Origin: JBBDIP01 sp964602455
GTDB lineage: Bacteria; Bacillota; Sulfobacillia; Fermentithermobacillales; Fermentithermobacillaceae
Length of the DNA: 17,640 nucleotides
Assembly (NCBI GenBank): GCA_964602455.1
Contig: CAZRRG010000045.1
Coordinates: 1 to 17,640, forward strand
Direction of reading: 5' to 3'
Each line of letters begins with the position of its first letter. The first letter of the stretch is position 1. The translations under genes were made by a program, and so were the position numbers. Under the pieces are notes generated by a model. It was not told where the DNA came from and made no database searches. It saw nothing but the letters and a program-made list of their open reading frames with translations. Positions 14,514-17,640 of the stretch are shown here, one piece after another.

Positions 14514-16112
14514 GTGAAGCAGAAGAACGGTTTTCTGGCGGTAGTCCTTCACGCCCATCTGCCCTATGTGAAGCACCCGGAACTGGAGGATTCTCTTCAG
14601 GAACGGTGGCTCTTCCAGGCTCTTACCGAGTGTTACATCCCGCTCCTTACGGCGTTTGGGCGGCTGGTGGCGGACCGTATCCCCTTCCGGGTCACGGTCT
14701 CCCTCTCGCCGCCTCTCCTGGAGATGCTCGCCGACCCGCTGCTCAGGCGGCGATACAAGCGGTACCTGGATACGCTACTTGAGCTTGGCGAAAAGGAAGT
14801 GCGCCGGACCGCTTCCGATGGCCCGGTGAACCGGCTGGCCCGGGACTACACCGAACAGCTTTCAGAGATCAAGCGCCTGTACAACGAGGTCTACAAGGAA
14901 GACCTAGCCGGCGCGTGGGAAGACCTCTCCAGGGTCGGAGCGGTAGAACTTATTACATCTGCGGCAACCCACGGATACCTGCCCCTCCTCCTCTCCGACA
15001 GGGCCGTGGGAGCGCAGATCCGGACCGGCCTCTCAGCGTTCCGGCGCCACTTCGGCGAGAATCCCAAAGGGTTCTGGCTTCCCGAATGCGCCTACTGCCC
15101 CGAGGTGGAGCCATACCTCCGGGAAGAGGGCGTCAGCTACTTCATTCTCGAGACCCACGGGGTGCTGCTGGCGAGGCCCAGGCCTAAGTTCGGTTTCCAC
15201 GCCCCTATCGTAACGCCGCATAGGCTGGCAGCCTTCGGCCGTGACCCGGACTGCTCCAAGCAGGTTTGGAGCGCCGATGAGGGTTACCCCGGAGACGGGG
15301 CGTATCGCGATTTCTACCGGGACATCGGCTACGAGTTGCCTGCGGCTTACCTCGGAAAGGCACTACCGTCCGGGCAGAAAGCTCCCACGGGGTTCAAGTA
15401 TCACAGGGTTACCGACAGGCGCAGCGAGTATAAGGAGATCTACAACCCTGCCGATGCCCGCGGGAAAGCAGCCGAGCACGCGGCCAACTTCCTTTTCTGG
15501 AGGGAACGGGAGGCAGAGCACTACAGGGCTCTGAACGGGCGTCCCCCTATTATGGTGGCTCCTTACGACGCCGAGCTCTTCGGCCACTGGTGGTACGAAG
15601 GCCCCGTGTTCTTGGAGAACCTGTTCAGGTTCGCCGCGGCGGGCAGCAGCATCGCTACCGTAACGCCTACCGATTACCTAGCTCTGTATCCGGTAAACCA
15701 GGTAGCGGAGCCGGCAACGTCCAGCTGGGGTTACAAGGGATACAACGAGGTCTGGCTTGAGGGCTCAAACGACTGGGTCTACCGCCATCTCCACGCCTGC
15801 CAGGACAGGCTCGCAGACGCCATGGCCAGGCACCGCGACGCTCTAGGCCTCTCGCTGCGGGCACTCCACCAGGCAGCCAGGGAGCTGCTGCTCGCCCAGG
15901 CCTCAGATTGGCCGTTCATCATGAAGACCGGCAGCGTTCCCGAATACGCGAAGTCGCGCTTCACGAACCATATTGGCAGGTTTTCCGAGCTGCTATCCCA
16001 GGTGGAAGAGGGGGCCGTCGATCCTGTGCTCCTGGGACGGCTTGAGGAGGCGGACGGGATCTTTGCCGGGTCCGACCTCCGGAGTTCTTGGCTGGAAGCC
16101 GGAGCCGTCTAG
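14514..16112 (+). CDS. GH57 1,4-alpha-glucan branching enzyme
   Basis: Branching enzymes of GH57 (DUF1957-containing) cut alpha-1,4 chains and rejoin them as alpha-1,6 branches during glycogen synthesis. The 532-residue protein has the family landmarks: HAHLPYV at 13-19, GFWLPECAY at 186-194 with nucleophile Glu191, VWSADEGYPGD at 251-261, and APYDAELFGHWWYEGP at 349-364 with acid/base Asp352. The C-terminal helical domain with SDWPFIM (464-470) is typical. Length matches characterised enzymes of about 530-560 residues, and the motifs favour the branching type over GH57 amylopullulanase or 4-alpha-glucanotransferase. No signal peptide is present. GTG start one base after the DUF4912 stop implies translational coupling; tepA follows 12 bases later. 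The divergent GH15 could degrade the glucan this enzyme helps build. Confidence 0.93.
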   Translation: MKQKNGFLAVVLHAHLPYVKHPELEDSLQERWLFQALTECYIPLLTAFGRLVADRIPFRVTVSLSPPLLEMLADPLLRRRYKRYLDTLLELGEKEVRRTASDGPVNRLARDYTEQLSEIKRLYNEVYKEDLAGAWEDLSRVGAVELITSAATHGYLPLLLSDRAVGAQIRTGLSAFRRHFGENPKGFWLPECAYCPEVEPYLREEGVSYFILETHGVLLARPRPKFGFHAPIVTPHRLAAFGRDPDCSKQVWSADEGYPGDGAYRDFYRDIGYELPAAYLGKALPSGQKAPTGFKYHRVTDRRSEYKEIYNPADARGKAAEHAANFLFWREREAEHYRALNGRPPIMVAPYDAELFGHWWYEGPVFLENLFRFAAAGSSIATVTPTDYLALYPVNQVAEPATSSWGYKGYNEVWLEGSNDWVYRHLHACQDRLADAMARHRDALGLSLRALHQAARELLLAQASDWPFIMKTGSVPEYAKSRFTNHIGRFSELLSQVEEGAVDPVLLGRLEEADGIFAGSDLRSSWLEAGAV

Positions 16113-16117
16113 GGAGG
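16112..16117 (+). promoter_or_regulatory. Shine-Dalgarno of tepA that fixes a TTG start
   Basis: GGGAGG overlaps the last base of the GH57 stop codon and lies 7 bases before the TTG at 16125. A GTG one codon later is at 10 bases and fits less well. Confidence 0.65.
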
Positions 16118-16124
16118 CCTGGTC

Positions 16125-16910
16125 TTGGTGTCAGACCGCGACGGGCAAGAGAGGTCTCAGAACCTTAAGGAACTCGGCGTTCAGAAGGTGCCGGACCATA
16201 AGAGCAGCATCTTCTGCCTGCCGATCATCGGGCAGATAGAGGGCCACATCGTTCTGCCCTCCCAAAACAAGACCACCAAGTACGAGCACGTCATCCCACA
16301 GTTGGTGGCCGTTGAGGAAAACCCCGAGGTCACGGCTCTTCTCATTCTCTTAAACACCGTAGGCGGTGACGTGGAGGCGGGCCTGGCCATCGCCGAACTG
16401 ATAAAAAGTCTCTCAAAGCCCACGGTATCCCTCGTCCTGGGCGGCGGCCACAGCATAGGCGTACCAATAGCGGTGGCGGCGCGGCACTCCTTCATCACCG
16501 ACTCCGCCACAATGACGATCCACCCTATCAGGCTGGCAGGTACCGTCTTGGGAGTCCCCCAGACCTACGAGTACCTCGAGAAGATGCAGGACCGCGTCAT
16601 AAGGTTCGTGACTGCAAACTCCGCCGTGACCGAGGAGCGCTTTCGCGAGCTGATGTTCAGGACAGGAGAGCTGGCCCGGGACATTGGCACCGTCCTCGTG
16701 GGGAAGGAAGCGGTAGACGCAGGGTTGATCGACGGCGTAGGAGGACTCGCCCAAGCGGTAGGCAAGCTAAGGGAGATGTGTAGGCAAGAAGGGCTGGATG
16801 ACTGCCAGACCGGCGGTCAGACTGACCGGAGCGAAGCCCCTCAGCAAACGGCAAAGCCGCCTTCGGATCAAGAGATCTCCCAGGACCCCGCTAAGCCTCC
16901 GGAGGAGTGA
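16125..16910 (+). CDS. tepA: ClpP-class serine protease TepA (translocation-enhancing protein, YmfB)
   Basis: TepA is a ClpP-fold cytosolic protease; in Bacillus it was linked to protein export and signal peptide handling, and its exact role is unclear. The core (about 25-220) contains NTVGGDVEAGLAIAELI (77-93), GGGHSIGVPIA (106-116) with the candidate nucleophile Ser110, MTIHPIRL (130-137) with candidate His133, and FRTGELARDIGTVLVGKEA (178-196). These match YmfB-type proteins closely. After residue 220 comes an approximately 40-residue polar tail rich in Gln, Asp, Ser and Pro, probably disordered and apparently longer than the B. subtilis form. Starts at TTG 16125. It is read in one operon with GH57 upstream (12 bases) and ylzJ downstream (overlapping or 5-base gap). 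SpoIIIE/FtsK, the usual next neighbour, is not here. Confidence 0.93.
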   Translation: MVSDRDGQERSQNLKELGVQKVPDHKSSIFCLPIIGQIEGHIVLPSQNKTTKYEHVIPQLVAVEENPEVTALLILLNTVGGDVEAGLAIAELIKSLSKPTVSLVLGGGHSIGVPIAVAARHSFITDSATMTIHPIRLAGTVLGVPQTYEYLEKMQDRVIRFVTANSAVTEERFRELMFRTGELARDIGTVLVGKEAVDAGLIDGVGGLAQAVGKLREMCRQEGLDDCQTGGQTDRSEAPQQTAKPPSDQEISQDPAKPPEE

Positions 16911-16915
16911 TATCT

Positions 16916-17140
16916 TTGGTACTCTACTCCATATACCCGCCCGAGACTGTGCTAGGGCAGGGAGAGACCTCCGAGCCCCGGTACTTCACTGTTGAGATGG
17001 ACGGCAGGGCATTCGTCCTCGAGATGAAGGACGGCAGAGCCCAGATCGTCCGCCTCCTGTCCGCCAATCCCCGCGATTACCTGGACTCAAGGTGGCAACC
17101 GGGAACAGTTTTCAACTTCGGTCCCCACCCTCAAACTTAG
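16916..17140 (+). CDS. ylzJ: YlzJ-like small protein
   Basis: This small protein of unknown function belongs to the YlzJ family, which accompanies tepA in Firmicutes. From TTG at 16916 it gives 74 residues starting MVLYSIYPPETVL, the family's typical opening. It continues with an all-beta-looking stretch (YFTVEMDGRAFVLEMKDGRA) and ends NPRDYLDSRWQPGTVF. I chose the TTG because GGAGG lies about 10 bases upstream and the N-terminus then matches relatives; a GTG at 16907 overlapping the tepA stop (GTGA) would add three residues. No signal peptide or membrane helix. The position directly behind tepA is the main support for the name. Confidence 0.8.
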   Translation: MVLYSIYPPETVLGQGETSEPRYFTVEMDGRAFVLEMKDGRAQIVRLLSANPRDYLDSRWQPGTVFNFGPHPQT

Positions 17141-17198
17141 TCGCCCCTTCTGCGTAATAGGGTGACGTAAGGAGTAACTGAGCGGAGGGCGAAGGAAA

Positions 17199-17381
17199 AT
17201 GAGGCTTGGATGCCTTGGGATCATTCTTCTCTCGGTTGGCGGGTTGTTCCTCATCTTTGGACTCCTGGGAGGCATTGTGGGGATCGGCTTCGGGATCGTG
17301 GGAGGAGTCATCCACGCCGTGTTCTCCATAATCGGCGGAGTGCTCTCCGCGATCGGCGGGATTTTCCGGGCCATATTCTAG
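17199..17381 (+). CDS. 60-residue glycine-patterned membrane peptide, function unknown
   Basis: I do not recognise this gene. It encodes an almost wholly hydrophobic peptide with two likely membrane helices (about 5-28 and 31-56), two Arg residues near the ends (2 and 57), one His (39) and no acidic residue. Double glycines fall at 14-15, 24-25, 35-36, 46-47 and 53-54; from 24 onward three 11-residue units each begin GG followed by a hydrophobic pair. Coding is supported by an ATG with GGAGGG 9 bases upstream, and by the strong hairpin shortly after its stop, which closes the plus-strand run. It starts 58 bases after ylzJ. It could be a membrane structural peptide, a toxin-like peptide or a helper of a membrane complex; none can be chosen from sequence alone. 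Confidence 0.7.
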   Translation: MRLGCLGIILLSVGGLFLIFGLLGGIVGIGFGIVGGVIHAVFSIIGGVLSAIGGIFRAIF

Positions 17382-17417
17382 TTGCCCCAGGATCACATAG
17401 CGAAGGGTAGCAGCCAA

Positions 17418-17440
17418 GGACGCCGCCCGGTGCGGCGTCC
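17418..17440. terminator. Strong hairpin between convergent genes
   Basis: GGACGCCGC and GCGGCGTCC form a perfect 9-base-pair stem with a 5-base loop. It lies 36 bases after the small membrane gene and 6 bases past the stop of the minus-strand transpeptidase, so it may end both transcripts. Neither side has a good T-run (TCTACATT on the plus strand), so termination may be inefficient or factor-assisted. Confidence 0.65.
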
Positions 17441-17446
17441 TCTACA

Positions 17447-17640
17447 TTAGTAACGGACCTGCGCCCAGGAAGGGTACGCTCCGTAGATGGTCACCGGCGT
17501 ACCGATGGTGACATACGGGTAGATGGTCTCCACATCCCAGTTGTGCATGCGGATGCACCCGTTGGACACATACCCGCCGATGCTCCAGTCGGCGTTTGTC
17601 CCGTGGATCCCGTAGTTGCCGTACGGGATGGATAGCCCGA
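17447..17640 (-). CDS. L,D-transpeptidase (YkuD family), C-terminal fragment at window edge
   Basis: L,D-transpeptidases make 3-3 crosslinks in peptidoglycan outside the membrane. Only the last 63 codons lie in the window, but they contain the YkuD active-site region: IHGTN (His of the HG motif), then GGYVSNGCIRM with the nucleophilic cysteine and the following arginine. The tail reads NWDVETIYPYVTIGTPVTIY, also typical, and ends about 18 residues later at a TAA. Everything upstream, including any signal peptide, LysM or peptidoglycan-binding domain, is beyond the window. It converges on the small membrane peptide gene, with the hairpin between them. Confidence 0.92.
   Translation of the reverse strand, partial: GLSIPYGNYGIHGTNADWSIGGYVSNGCIRMHNWDVETIYPYVTIGTPVTIYGAYPSWAQVRY

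Noticed and set aside
1..17640. tRNA, rRNA, CRISPR arrays, insertion sequences, attachment sites
   Set aside because: I found no cloverleaf with CCA end, no regularly spaced repeats, no transposase or integrase motifs, and almost no free intergenic space to hold them.

Overview
The window reads as chromosomal DNA of a GC-rich member of the Bacillota (Firmicutes), probably a deep clostridial or Limnochordia-like lineage; I cannot assign a genus. The evidence is gene order. The minus strand carries nearly the classical Bacillus/Clostridium order remA-gmk-rpoZ-priA-def-fmt-rsmB-rlmN-stp-prkC-rsgA, with a PASTA-type PrkC kinase, and the plus strand carries the Firmicutes pair tepA-ylzJ. An actinobacterial-type integration host factor (mIHF) and a PriA without helicase motifs are features better known from Actinobacteria.

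Layout. (1) Positions 1-11573, minus strand: one tightly packed run of eleven cistrons, transcribed from high to low coordinates: mihF, remA, gmk, rpoZ, priA, def-fmt (one fused gene), a YugP-like membrane zinc peptidase, rsmB, rlmN, stp, prkC and rsgA (its last few codons lie beyond the window edge). Gaps run from a 1-base overlap to 47 bases, so this is probably one long housekeeping transcript. It links chromosome architecture, nucleotide supply, RNA polymerase, replication restart, translation initiation and deformylation, rRNA methylation, Ser/Thr phospho-signalling and ribosome assembly. (2) 11574-11756: the only sizeable intergenic stretch (183 bases), with a weak terminator for the upstream gene and an A/T-rich mihF leader carrying an imperfect direct repeat. 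(3) 11757-13694, minus: an intracellular GH15 glucoamylase-like enzyme. (4) 13772-17140, plus: divergent operon of a membrane-anchored DUF4912 protein, a GH57 alpha-glucan branching enzyme, TepA (ClpP-fold protease) and YlzJ, then a 60-residue glycine-patterned membrane peptide (17199-17381). (5) 17418-17640: a strong hairpin between convergent genes and the C-terminal end of an L,D-transpeptidase on the minus strand.

Most unusual points: peptide deformylase and methionyl-tRNA formyltransferase form a single open reading frame with both active sites intact; PriA keeps all eight zinc-binding cysteines but has lost Walker A, the DEEH box, and the motif III, V and VI signatures, so it should not be an ATPase/helicase; mIHF sits where YicC is normally found; and the small membrane peptide has double glycines in an 11-residue register. 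About half of the genes start with TTG or GTG, several with a Shine-Dalgarno exactly 7 bases upstream. I see no mobile element, CRISPR array, tRNA or rRNA, and no sign of recent transfer.
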